DNA from: Zoogloeaceae bacterium | Lineage (GTDB): Bacteria > Pseudomonadota > Gammaproteobacteria > Burkholderiales > Rhodocyclaceae | DNA length: 51,375 nucleotides | Reading direction: 5' to 3' | Assembly (NCBI GenBank): GCA_016791005.1 | Contig: JAEUNY010000020.1 | Location: 1 to 51,375 of the forward strand | In this document: positions 32,169 to 40,357 of the stretch, piece by piece | Numbering within the stretch: position 1 is the first letter of the stretch | Layout: the number at the start of each line of letters is the position of its first letter | Translations under genes and position numbers: made by a program | Notes under the pieces: model-generated | Told to the model about the DNA's origin: nothing | Database searches by the model: none | What the model saw: the letters and a program-made list of their open reading frames with translations, nothing else

Positions 32169-35061
32169 ATTCCTGCATCCAGTAGAGGAGATTGACTTCG
32201 TATTCCACTCTGATCGGGTTGTCGCTGGCGGGGAACGCGATGGCGAAAGCCATGATGGGCTTGCTCCATCCCGGAACGATGAGCCCTTCCGGGGTCTTGT
32301 CCTTGTAGGAATAGGGCGTTAGCGGGTAGAGCAGTAGCAATCCACGATCTACTTCGCCACCTAGCTTCCCTCGAGCTTCGCGAATGCCCTTGCCGCTTGG
32401 AACGCCTGGGAGCGTGATGCGGCCTCGGGCGGGATCGGGCTTCCATGCTGCGCGGGTAAGCTCTAGAGCTTGGCGCCAGGCGTCGTCGCCCAAATCGATA
32501 CCTTCGTCCTTTGGATCGGTGAGCACGCCGATGGCAAAGTTCTTCGGGTCTCGCTTTTCAGGATCGGCAGGGTCCTCGGTCTTGCGAATGAAGAACTTTT
32601 CCGACGCCGCGGCCCCAGGGAAAGCATGCGCATCGCCAACGCCATCGCCACCGCCAAGCAGCGCGACACTCCAGTTCGTCAGCTGGCCGGTCTCGACCAT
32701 CTTGGAAATGAACTCGGCAAGCACGCCAGCCTTGGCGGTGGTCGCATTGGGATGGGTCGCATAGGATCCGAGGAACCCGAGCACCTTGCTTACATCAACG
32801 TCCTTCCAGAGGCGGGCGTTCGGCCAGGAGTCGGCATCGCCATCGCGGGCATATTTCAGAGGCTGGTCCCACGGATTCCCGAGCGAAGCGATCAAGGCGT
32901 CCGCTGCGTCAAGGTTTTGCCGCTGGACCTTGGCATCCCGATGGAAAAGGATGGTCTGCGGACGGGTGCCGCTGTAGGTCAGCGACAGCGTCTGCGAGTT
33001 GCGCATCTTTAACGGCGAGGTGACTGTCAGCACTTCGTGCGACATCACTTTGAGGCCGTATTGCTCCGGCGTCAGCTTGGCCCCGGCCATGAAGTCGAAC
33101 TCTTCGCGCAATTCTTCGGACGCGTCGGCGATGTGGCCAAACCACTTCACCAGGTCGGCCGAGGTGTAGAGGCGGCAGAGGTCGAGGTAGCCGGGGCGAT
33201 ACCCGAACCAGCGGCCCATCTGCATCAGCGTGTCATACATCTTCGTGGTCCGCACGAAGTAGCTCACGCACAGGCCTTCAAGCGTCAGGCCCCGCGCAAG
33301 CTTGTCGCCGCCGACAGCAATCACCTTGAGCGCGGCGCCTGGCGTCGCGTAGTCGAGCGCATCCTTCGCGGTGCCGTTGATCGAGCGGACTTCGATGTCG
33401 TCGAGGACATCGGGTAGCGTGGCAAACACGTCGTCCCAGCCAGGCATCTCGGGCGGGCACTCTTCAGGGGGCGAGAGATCGGCGACTTGGTCCCGGATGG
33501 GGAGGAAGTCCTCTTCCCAGAGCTTGCGCAATTGATCTAGCAACTCGTCGGCCCCATTGCCGCGCGTAATCTTCTGGCGCATCCGGCGCACGGCTTCCTC
33601 GACCTGCTCGCGCACATGACTCTGCACGTCCACATATCGGGTGACGTGGATCAGCATGGAGCTGTGTTCGCCCCTCTGGCCGCGCAGCTCGCGCGCCGCA
33701 CATGCCAGGACGAAGGAGCAAATCGCTTCGCGCAGTGAGGGCGGAATAACTTCCTGCCCGTGGTGGGTCGGGACGTGGGTCTTCTTGTGCTTTGGCGGCA
33801 TCCAGCCCGAATCCGTCTCCGGGTCGTAGTGGTCCACGACGAGCCGGGAGAGGGGAAGCGCGCCCTTGCGCCCCTCTTTGGTCACCTTGCCGAACATGCG
33901 GGCAGGGCCCACGTAGTTTGACGGCGCGGCGAGGTTGATGATGAAGGAGCGGGGGAAGACGTCAGGTCCTTCCTTGGCCGTTGCGCCCTTGTGGTGGATG
34001 AAGATGTTGGCGAACGGCGTGGCCGTGTAGCCCACATAGGCCTTGCGGGTGAAGGCGTGCAGCACTTGGCGGATGAGGCTGTTGATGGCCTTCGGCTGAT
34101 GCTCCTCGTCCGGCGTCCCGTCCTCGTTGAACATCTGCTCGCCTGTGTCCACGGAAGCGTTGTCCGCTTCGTCGTCGATCATCAGAAGTGGCAGCTTGGT
34201 CACGAGCTTCCGGCCGTCGCCCGCGTCCGTCGTGTCGGCTACGCGAGTCTGGATCCAGTGCAGCAGCGCAGTGAGCACCGACTTCTGCTTCTTGACGACG
34301 AAGAGCCAGGGGCGTTCTTCTGGCGAGATACCGTGGAAGTGTCTGGCGATAGCCTTGTTGAAATCGCCGTTTTCTGCGCGCGTGGTCGCGGAGTTCGTCT
34401 TCAAGTCTTCCCCGAATTCAGCCACGCCGATCGGCATGCCTGGATCGCGGTCGATTGTGGTTTCGTAGCCGAGGAAGCTCTCCTCGAGCCGCATCTGGGT
34501 CTGCGAGCGCAGGTTGTTGTGCATGCCCGCGAGCACGATGATGATCTTGTATCCAGCGTCAGCGGCCTTGCAGATGAGCCCGGAGTAATTGCTGGTCTTG
34601 CCGGACTGCACATGGCCGACGACCAGGCCGCGTCGGTCCCATGGGTCGGTCCGTTGCGGGTCTTCCAGCAACCCCAGGATGTCGTCGGTTGCCTCGTTCA
34701 GGCCTTCGACTACCGTGTCGGAGAGCTTGGACTCCAGGAAGTCTCGGTAGCGCCGCCAGTAGTGCCACTCGCGCTTTCGGGCGGCCGTGAGCCAATCACG
34801 GTGCCCCGTGTCGTCCTTGAGCGTTGTTGCCTTGCCGATCCAGTGGCTGAAACGCTGGATCAGCGTGATGATTGCCTTACCTTGATCCACGGCGTGCGGC
34901 GAGTCCCCGGCAAACATCATCGCGGCCAACTGGACCTTCTCGGCAATGAAGGCGGGGGTGATCCTGGATTTGTCCTTCTCGGCCTTCACCAGCCGTTGCG
35001 CGGTGGCGATGACGTTTTCAAGCAGCTCCGCTTGAGCGCCTGCCTCTTCTGCTGCAATCAT
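32152..35061 (-). CDS. Z1-domain ATPase
   Basis: 969 residues. The Walker A motif is GLVVGHVQSGKTSNYSGLICKAADAGYKIIIVLAG (149-156) and Walker B LLMIDDEADNAS near residue 295, as in superfamily-2-like Z1 proteins. VGYTATPFANIFIH resembles motif III (TAT) and AVGGDKLARGLTLEGLCVSYFVRTTKMYDTLMQMGRWFGYRPGY is the Z1 signature with the arginine-finger region. A DNA- or RNA-translocating motor acting with the GHKL ATPase and the nuclease is the likely role. Start and stop overlap neighbours by 4 and 17 nt. All ATPase motifs look intact. Confidence 0.93.
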   Translation of the reverse strand: MIAAEEAGAQAELLENVIATAQRLVKAEKDKSRITPAFIAEKVQLAAMMFAGDSPHAVDQGKAIITLIQRFSHWIGKATTLKDDTGHRDWLTAARKREWHYWRRYRDFLESKLSDTVVEGLNEATDDILGLLEDPQRTDPWDRRGLVVGHVQSGKTSNYSGLICKAADAGYKIIIVLAGMHNNLRSQTQMRLEESFLGYETTIDRDPGMPIGVAEFGEDLKTNSATTRAENGDFNKAIARHFHGISPEERPWLFVVKKQKSVLTALLHWIQTRVADTTDAGDGRKLVTKLPLLMIDDEADNASVDTGEQMFNEDGTPDEEHQPKAINSLIRQVLHAFTRKAYVGYTATPFANIFIHHKGATAKEGPDVFPRSFIINLAAPSNYVGPARMFGKVTKEGRKGALPLSRLVVDHYDPETDSGWMPPKHKKTHVPTHHGQEVIPPSLREAICSFVLACAARELRGQRGEHSSMLIHVTRYVDVQSHVREQVEEAVRRMRQKITRGNGADELLDQLRKLWEEDFLPIRDQVADLSPPEECPPEMPGWDDVFATLPDVLDDIEVRSINGTAKDALDYATPGAALKVIAVGGDKLARGLTLEGLCVSYFVRTTKMYDTLMQMGRWFGYRPGYLDLCRLYTSADLVKWFGHIADASEELREEFDFMAGAKLTPEQYGLKVMSHEVLTVTSPLKMRNSQTLSLTYSGTRPQTILFHRDAKVQRQNLDAADALIASLGNPWDQPLKYARDGDADSWPNARLWKDVDVSKVLGFLGSYATHPNATTAKAGVLAEFISKMVETGQLTNWSVALLGGGDGVGDAHAFPGAAASEKFFIRKTEDPADPEKRDPKNFAIGVLTDPKDEGIDLGDDAWRQALELTRAAWKPDPARGRITLPGVPSGKGIREARGKLGGEVDRGLLLLYPLTPYSYKDKTPEGLIVPGWSKPIMAFAIAFPASDNPIRVEYEVNLLYWMQEYGPSE

Positions 35062-36554
35062 TGATTTCCCCCCAGTTTGGCGACCAGCGTTGGGTATTTC
35101 TGGAATGGCTCGGTCCTGAGCATCGACTTGCGGGCCTCTTCGACGCTCAGGCCCTTGCGTTCGACCAGGTCATTGAAGAGCACGCTTGAGACCTCGATCA
35201 CGGCCGCGCTGGGTTCGCCCTCGAAGCCGGTGCGCGGCGTTTCCTTGTTCTCGGCGGTGTCCAGCCAGATGCGCTGGACCGGGACCGTTTCTTCGATCAC
35301 GCGGAGCATCGACTTCACAAGCGGCTGCAATGCGCCCGCGCTTTCCATAACGGCTGCCACCGACGGGTGCGATTCATCGATCCGATACCGCAGACCGGAT
35401 TTGAGCCTCTCCACCCGCCAAGCCTGCCCGATCGGCTGGTTGCCTGCAGCGGGGGCGGGCGATCCGCGATAGGCGAACACGCGCCGGGCACGATCGCGAG
35501 TGTTTTCGGCCAAGAGAGTGAGCCAGAAGCGCAGCGACACCGGCGGGCGGGCCGTCGATTTGCGAACGTCGATCTTCCAGTCGGCGTCTGCCGTGTTGGG
35601 GATGTCCAGGCGGATGCGCGCCAAGCGATGGGCCTCCTCCCGGTTCCACGCGCGCGAGTTGCCCAAGCCCAGCCATCCGCCCGCAACAAGGAGGCGCTCA
35701 TTCCTATAGACATAGAAGCCTTGTTGGGCTGTCCAGCCGGCTGGGCCGGCGTTCTCCTCGAACTCGGCATTGGTCAGCTTGTCGCGGTGGGGCAAGACAT
35801 GGCACTGGACCGATACGACGCCGTAATCAGTCTGGTGGTTGGTGACCGGCGATGTCCAAGGCTTGGCGGGGTGTCCTGACATGAACGGATCCCACGGCAC
35901 GACAGGGCGGCCATTGAGCAGCAACTTGAGCCGAGCGTGCGGACCTTGGAGGAGACGATGGAAGACCATCGCCAAGTGCACCTCGACATTGTCAATGAGG
36001 TCGTTGAAGTCGTCCGCGGTGTAGCCAGTGGTGACGATGCGGTCGAGCGTCTCCCAGAGCACGAGCGTTCCGGCCGTCTTGCCGTCCAAGCTAGCGAGAA
36101 ATGGCAGGGAGCCATCGGCGGGGCCCTCAAAGAGCAGCCATTCGTTGCCGGGGTTGGCCGCCAGCTCGTCCAAGTCCCATCTCAGACAGCTTTGCGCATT
36201 ATCTTTGACACTGGCGACCGTAAGCCGACGGCATTGCGAGAATGAGGCGGTTTTCAGGCCCAAGCCGAAGCGGCCGAGATCATGAGCGTCGCGGGTAGTC
36301 AGTGGATTCTTGTCGCCCAGACGCATGGCACCTTCGAGCTCGGCGTCGCTCATGCCACGCCCATTATCAAGAACCGCGATTCGGCTGTTGCGACCGTCCC
36401 ATATGAAGTCGATGTGAACTGCTGCAGCTTCGGCCGAAATGCTGTTGTCGATGATGTCGGCCAAAGCGGTGGCCGTCGAATAGCCAAGACCGCGGAGGGC
36501 TTCAATCATTGCGCCTGCCTTTGGAGGCGCATAGCGCGACTTACCAGGATTCAT
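35058..36554 (-). CDS. GHKL ATPase, MORC/MutL-like
   Basis: 498 residues. The Bergerat ATP-binding fold is plain: ATALADIIDNSISAEA (N box), IAVLDNGRGMSDAEL (G1), HDLGRFGLGLKTASFSQCRRLTV (G2), and GTLVLWETLDRI near residue 170. A second domain (GFYVYRNERLLVAGGWLGLG) resembles the S5-like transducer of MutL/MORC ATPases. Such ATPases clamp or loop DNA. GGAGG lies just before the ATG; the gene starts 20 nt after the sigma gene and ends in an ATGA overlap with Z1, so stoichiometric production is likely. MORC-like GHKL ATPases next to Z1 and PD-(D/E)XK genes have been noted computationally as restriction-modification-like loci. Confidence 0.93.
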   Translation of the reverse strand: MNPGKSRYAPPKAGAMIEALRGLGYSTATALADIIDNSISAEAAAVHIDFIWDGRNSRIAVLDNGRGMSDAELEGAMRLGDKNPLTTRDAHDLGRFGLGLKTASFSQCRRLTVASVKDNAQSCLRWDLDELAANPGNEWLLFEGPADGSLPFLASLDGKTAGTLVLWETLDRIVTTGYTADDFNDLIDNVEVHLAMVFHRLLQGPHARLKLLLNGRPVVPWDPFMSGHPAKPWTSPVTNHQTDYGVVSVQCHVLPHRDKLTNAEFEENAGPAGWTAQQGFYVYRNERLLVAGGWLGLGNSRAWNREEAHRLARIRLDIPNTADADWKIDVRKSTARPPVSLRFWLTLLAENTRDRARRVFAYRGSPAPAAGNQPIGQAWRVERLKSGLRYRIDESHPSVAAVMESAGALQPLVKSMLRVIEETVPVQRIWLDTAENKETPRTGFEGEPSAAVIEVSSVLFNDLVERKGLSVEEARKSMLRTEPFQKYPTLVAKLGGNQ

Positions 36555-36574
36555 AGTCCTCCTTCTGCCTTTCC

Positions 36575-38698
36575 TTATCGATCTGAATGGAAAGGTCGCA
36601 ACAATTCGGCACGGGAAGGGTGACGCAACTTACGTAGTGCCGTGGCCTCAATCTGGCGAATGCGTTCCCGCGTGACGCCGTAGGCCCGCCCCACCTCCTC
36701 CAGAGTTCGGTCATCGCCGTCATCGAGGCCGAAGCGCATCCGCAACACTTCGGCATTCCTGGGAGGCAATGTAGCGAGTTGTTGCTCCAGTGCCTCGCGC
36801 AAGGCACGCTGCATTGCCCATCCCTCGGGTTCCGAAGTTGTAGCCACCAGCGTCTCCTCTATGGTCGGACCGTCTGCTTCTCCGATTGACGCTTCGAGGG
36901 ATACGGTCTCACGGGATGCCCTGAGGGCCTTCGCAACCTTCGCTGCCGGAATCGTCAAGTGGTCGGCAATTGTCCGGAGATCCGCCGAACGACCAGTTAC
37001 CGCCTCAATCGCCTCGCGAGCCCGTTCAATTTGGTTGATCGTCTCGACCATGTGCACAGGTACGCGGACAAGACGTGCCTGATCGGCAATGGCACGCGTG
37101 ACTGCCTGACGGATCCACCACGTGGCATAGGTCGAAAACTTGAAGCCACGCCGGTACTCGAATTTCTCGACGGCCTTCATCAGGCCGATATTCCCTTCCT
37201 GGATCAGGTCGAGAAAGGGCAATCCTCTGCGGCTGTATTTCTTGGCTATGGAAACGACCAGCCTCAGGTTTGCTTCGGTCATGCGGCGTCTTGCCCTGCC
37301 CGCTTGGTCGAGCGCCAAGGACAATGCCCGGTGGGCGGCCGGATCGGCTCCGTTTTGTCCCAGCACGTCACGGAGATGTTCCAGGAAAACCCAGGATAAC
37401 CCAAGTCCTCGCACCAGATCGAGCATGGCATCGTGGCCGGCCTGCGGCATGCCGGGAAGCAGTCTGCAAACGGTGTCGATGCGGGAGACAAAATCTGGAG
37501 GTGCCGCGCGTTTCTCCGCGGCGGCATCGTTTCCGTCTTCGTCCTCATCGGGGCCTTCCGGGCCAACCACTTCCTCGCCAGACATGAAGTCGTCGATTCC
37601 ATGGTGTCCCGTCTGGGAGACTGCATCCCTGTCGACCATGATCCCGAGCGGCACTTCGCCACGCCCGATTTCGCCAGCCATCTTGAGGATTTCCTCGATG
37701 GCAGGAATACAACCTGCGACGACAGTGACGGCATCCTCAAGGCCTGCTTCCATGTCCCGTCCAAGCGCGGCCTCGTCCTCGCGCGAGAGCAGGCTTTCGG
37801 TGCTCATGTCCTTGACGTATAGCCGCAGGGGATCATTGTCCTGGTAGGTCAGCTCCGTGAGGAAGCTGAGGGCATCGTTGGCCAGTCGTTCTAATTCCTC
37901 GTCCATGAAGACTGGATCACGCCATTCCCAGTCTTCCTCGTCTATGACGACGCCAAGGTCTCCCAGCGCAAGGGACAGACGCCCTACAAACTCGATGTCT
38001 GGTTCACCATCATTTCGGAGAGCCACTTCTGTGATGCGTCTCCGCGGCACATTGCCGTCCTGCAGACCGACAAGGAAAAGGTGCCGCGCAGCATCGCGGT
38101 CGTCATCATCGAGGGCATTCCTGCGCCTGCGCCCCTTCTGGATATTCGGCAGGTCGATGTCCACATCCGACCAGTCCTCATCGACATCTATTGGTACATG
38201 GGCCGAAATGTCCCGCTGGACTGCAGAGGCGATTGCCAGGCATTCCTCGTCGCTGGGCGGCGGCTGAGACTCCTCCTCTGCCTCCCAGTCTGACAGGTCG
38301 ATGTGGGCCTCGTCCGCAGCCGCTCTGTTGTCGCCCTCCACCGACGCGAACCCGAATGTCGGTATCTCCCCGGTTTGTGGTTCCGGCGACACGGACAGAT
38401 ATTGACCCAGCAGCAACGCGAGTTCGATCCTGCCGGCGCCTTTCGCGAGCGACAGGGCATCGTTGCCGTCATTGTCGAGAATGCGGGGATCTGCTCCTGC
38501 TTCCAGAAGAAGCCGGCATGTTTCAGTATGCCCTCGTGAGGCTGCCAAAATCAGGGCTGAACGTCCCTTGTCGTCAGTCGCGTTGACATCGTCCCCCCGG
38601 CGGATGTGGAGGCGGACTGCGGTCTGGACGCCGGCCAGCACGGCCATCTTGAGGAGCGGATTGAGGGCCTTTCCGCAGTGAGCGGGACGATCGTTCAA
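36575..38698 (-). CDS. Ankyrin-repeat / sigma70 (RpoD-like) fusion protein
   Basis: 707 residues. Residues about 12-100 are ankyrin repeats ([51 protein letters not shown]). An acidic linker follows, then a region resembling sigma 1.1 (about 204-255), region 1.2 ([21 protein letters not shown], 289-309), a non-conserved segment, region 2 ([20 protein letters not shown] through [24 protein letters not shown], 476-550), region 3, and region 4 with the helix-turn-helix [21 protein letters not shown] (from 665). Regions 2.4 and 4.2 are nearly those of housekeeping RpoD, so similar promoters should be recognised. The TTG start at 38698 has AGGAGG 6 nt upstream. First gene of the defence operon, 20 nt before the GHKL gene. 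Confidence 0.92.
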   Translation of the reverse strand: MNDRPAHCGKALNPLLKMAVLAGVQTAVRLHIRRGDDVNATDDKGRSALILAASRGHTETCRLLLEAGADPRILDNDGNDALSLAKGAGRIELALLLGQYLSVSPEPQTGEIPTFGFASVEGDNRAAADEAHIDLSDWEAEEESQPPPSDEECLAIASAVQRDISAHVPIDVDEDWSDVDIDLPNIQKGRRRRNALDDDDRDAARHLFLVGLQDGNVPRRRITEVALRNDGEPDIEFVGRLSLALGDLGVVIDEEDWEWRDPVFMDEELERLANDALSFLTELTYQDNDPLRLYVKDMSTESLLSREDEAALGRDMEAGLEDAVTVVAGCIPAIEEILKMAGEIGRGEVPLGIMVDRDAVSQTGHHGIDDFMSGEEVVGPEGPDEDEDGNDAAAEKRAAPPDFVSRIDTVCRLLPGMPQAGHDAMLDLVRGLGLSWVFLEHLRDVLGQNGADPAAHRALSLALDQAGRARRRMTEANLRLVVSIAKKYSRRGLPFLDLIQEGNIGLMKAVEKFEYRRGFKFSTYATWWIRQAVTRAIADQARLVRVPVHMVETINQIERAREAIEAVTGRSADLRTIADHLTIPAAKVAKALRASRETVSLEASIGEADGPTIEETLVATTSEPEGWAMQRALREALEQQLATLPPRNAEVLRMRFGLDDGDDRTLEEVGRAYGVTRERIRQIEATALRKLRHPSRAELLRPFHSDR

Positions 38699-38834
38699 GC
38701 TCCCCCTCCTGATGCCGGATGCTCTGATATCGGGCCAGCACTCATGAATTCATCAATTCCGAGGCTTGCCGTGAGATGGAGAAACCGGCAGGCGATGCCG
38801 AGGCAGCCTGCCACATCCGTGGGACAGTCCGAAA

Positions 38835-38864
38835 TTCTGGCGGACTCCCTTCTGGCGGACTCCC
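38835..38864. repeat. Perfect 15-bp tandem repeat upstream of the sigma gene
   Basis: TTCTGGCGGACTCCC occurs twice head to tail, 137-166 nt upstream of the TTG start of the ankyrin-sigma gene. A pair of spaced identical sites is what a regulator-binding site often looks like; no regulator is assigned. Confidence 0.7.
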
Positions 38865-39311
38865 ACTTGTACGGTTCGGTCTCGATGCGCACGACAGCCT
38901 GGATGGACAATATCGACCTATCTGGTTGTTATTTTTGTGCAGATGGCATTATCGCATCAGTGTGGCGCAAAATATGGCGACGAGGATGCTGATCTGGACA
39001 TCGTGATCACCCGTCGCGCGTAGTCTGGTGAGGGGCCACCACAGGTCGGCCAGGATATCGAGGGCCGGCTGTGGCTACAGGGTTATCTCTGAATGCCTGG
39101 GTGAAATGACTGGTGGGTGGCGCAGTCCATGAGCCGCCCACAGTCGCCGGCGGCGGGCAACAGGCGAGAAGCTTGCCGGGCTAGAAGTGCTCGGACTCTT
39201 CATGCGTTCTGGCGTAGTCGAGTCCGCGAGGCGGTAGTGACAGCATGGCGCATGCAGGTTCTTGTTGCAAAACGCGGGCGATTCGGACTCCCACAAGCCC
39301 CACATTGGGAT

Positions 39312-39317
39312 TATAAT
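39312..39317 (+). promoter_or_regulatory. Perfect -10 element upstream of the structured RNA
   Basis: TATAAT, with initiation expected near 39324. No good -35 lies 17 nt upstream (TCCCAC or nearby), so an activator or only moderate strength is expected. Confidence 0.55.
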
Positions 39318-39323
39318 TGGAGT

Positions 39324-39383
39324 ACATACCCGCCGGCAGCGTGCTGTCGGCTCAAGAGGCCACACCTTCGGGTGTGGCTTTTT
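39324..39383 (+). ncRNA. Candidate 60-nt structured RNA / attenuator upstream of the NYN RNase gene
   Basis: Between the TATAAT and the NYN start the sequence folds into two hairpins. Stem 1 pairs GCCGGCAG (39332-39339) with CTGTCGGC (39344-39351) around a CGTG loop, eight pairs with one G-U. Stem 2 pairs AGGCCACACC (39357-39366) with GGTGTGGCTT around a UUCG tetraloop and ends in T5. A transcript from this promoter would either stop as a roughly 60-nt RNA or read through into the RNase gene 17 nt further on. Promoter, hairpins and terminator are seen; a function as RNA antitoxin, sRNA or attenuator is inferred. Boundaries are approximate. Confidence 0.5.
39357..39383 (+). terminator. Rho-independent terminator before the NYN gene
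   Basis: About ten-pair stem closed by C(UUCG)G, an unusually stable tetraloop, followed by TTTTT. It lies between the probable transcription start and the GTG of the NYN gene. Confidence 0.8.
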
Positions 39384-39399
39384 GCTATCTGGAGACTGC

Positions 39400-40170
39400 G
39401 TGCGTACCTGGGTCTACATCGACGGCTTCAACCTCTACTACGCTATCCGCGAGTCAGGCTGCAAGTGGCTCAACGTGAAGGCACTCGCCGAAGCCGCGAT
39501 GCCGGCCGGGACCGTGACCATCGACAAGGTGAAGTACTACACGGCGCGCGTCTCCGGGGCCAGCGACCCCGACCAGCCTCGTCGGCAACAGATCTACTTC
39601 AACGCGCTGAAAACCGTGCCCGAGGTCGAGCTGTTCTTCGGACAGTTCCTCGCCAAGGCGGTATGGCGACCGGTGCTGAATCTTCCCATCGGCGACCGCG
39701 TAGTTAGCAATGGCAACGAGCAAGCCATGCTGCCGCCCGGCCAATACGCCGTCGCGCATGATCCCGCAATCAACGGAAATCAGCCGGAAAGTCTCACTGT
39801 CGGCAAATACGGCAAGGGCAACAAGGCGCGGCCGCCAACGACCGACGCGCTCAAGGCGCAGGTGCACGTTATGGAAGAGAAGGGGTCGGACGTCAATCTC
39901 GCCTGCCACCTCATCCACGACGGCTGGGCGGGCCGCTACGACGGCGCGGTCGTGATCTCGAACGACACCGATCTCGTCGAACCGATTCGCATCGTTGTGC
40001 AGGAACTGAAGAAGCCGGTGACACTGCTCAGCCCATCATCGTTCGGCGCGTCGAAGCCACTGGCGGCGGTGGCGTCGTCGGTGCGGCACATTCACGCCGC
40101 CCATCTCAAAGCATCGGTGTTTCCCGACACGATCCCCGACACCGCGATCGTCAAGCCGGTGAGCTGGTGA
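39400..40170 (+). CDS. NYN-domain protein, predicted ribonuclease
   Basis: 256 residues of the NYN/PIN-like nuclease superfamily. VRTWVYIDGFNLYYAIRESG carries the first catalytic Asp and Asn, GSDVNLACHLIHDGWAGRYDGAVVISNDTDLVEPIRIV the later Asp residues of the acidic pocket (ND-T-D). Related proteins are predicted RNA nucleases, and some act in toxin or defence settings. GGAG at 39391-39394 selects the GTG at 39400; a longer frame upstream would run through the terminator hairpin. The last gene before the right end of the island and the only plus-strand gene there. Expression should depend on read-through of the terminator. Family sure, biological target unknown. Confidence 0.9.
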   Translation: MRTWVYIDGFNLYYAIRESGCKWLNVKALAEAAMPAGTVTIDKVKYYTARVSGASDPDQPRRQQIYFNALKTVPEVELFFGQFLAKAVWRPVLNLPIGDRVVSNGNEQAMLPPGQYAVAHDPAINGNQPESLTVGKYGKGNKARPPTTDALKAQVHVMEEKGSDVNLACHLIHDGWAGRYDGAVVISNDTDLVEPIRIVVQELKKPVTLLSPSSFGASKPLAAVASSVRHIHAAHLKASVFPDTIPDTAIVKPVSW

Positions 40171-40209
40171 GGGCCTGGGTCCAGCAACGTTCAGCGCCAG
40201 CCAGCTCGA

Positions 40210-40233
40210 ATTCCCACCCAAATTCCCACCCAA
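40210..40233. repeat. Two tandem 12-bp repeats, candidate integrase arm sites (right)
   Basis: ATTCCCACCCAA occurs twice with a 12-bp period. The second copy ends 96 nt before the right 16-bp repeat, the same distance as on the left. The core TCCCACCC is shared with the left-end copies. Confidence 0.75.
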
Positions 40234-40307
40234 ACGCCGTTCTTCCGCCTGGCGCGGGGTCTCGTCTTCGGACTGAAAGGCAATGATGACGCGGCTTACG
40301 GCCCAAC

Positions 40308-40345
40308 GCGCTACTGACTGATGAACTTCTCAGCCAGTAACGCAT
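40308..40345. repeat. attR: 16-bp direct repeat with an imperfect inverted partner
   Basis: The 16-bp core (40330-40345) equals attL. Just inside the island, GCGCTACTGACTGA (40308-40321) is a 12-of-14 match to the reverse complement of the core's first 14 bases, 8 nt away. Paired inverted core sites are what tyrosine recombinases bind. Confidence 0.8.
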
Positions 40346-40357
40346 GGTTGGCGCATC

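Larger units (their letters stand above)
38699..39399. other. Divergent control region between the defence operon and the NYN gene
   Basis: No supported protein gene in 700 nt. It holds, from left to right: the strong Shine-Dalgarno site of the sigma gene, a palindrome ATGAATTCAT near 38743, an inverted repeat GGCAGGC / GCCTGCC near 38790, a perfect 15-bp tandem repeat (38835-38864), an AT-rich patch at about 38925-38985, and then the TATAAT, two hairpins and terminator that precede the NYN gene. Confidence 0.6.
22490..40345. mobile_element. Integrative genomic island carrying a methylation-linked defence locus
   Basis: Flanked by a perfect 16-bp direct repeat (22490-22505 and 40330-40345), with a tyrosine integrase next to the left end and 12-bp tandem repeats exactly 96 nt inside each boundary. 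Excision would remove 17,840 bp and rejoin the EVE gene to the 6S RNA terminator. Cargo: a second recombinase-like gene, two small hypothetical genes, an XRE regulator, a cytosine methyltransferase, the vsr/AIPR/PD-(D/E)XK/Z1/GHKL/ankyrin-sigma operon, and a NYN RNase. No conjugation genes are seen, so it would need a helper to transfer between cells. Confidence 0.88.

Noticed and set aside
32470-35064. Long plus-strand frames opposite the Z1 gene.
   Set aside because: The Z1 protein has all ATPase motifs; the opposite frames lack ribosome binding sites and recognisable content.
27035-38698. Locus as DISARM, BREX or Zorya.
   Set aside because: The hallmark genes (drmA/B, pglX/pglZ/brxL, zorA/B) are not present; the gene set is GHKL, Z1, PD-(D/E)XK, AIPR and Vsr.
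38992-39365. Small protein genes in the divergent control region.
   Set aside because: Open frames there lack ribosome binding sites and overlap the promoter and hairpins of the NYN unit.
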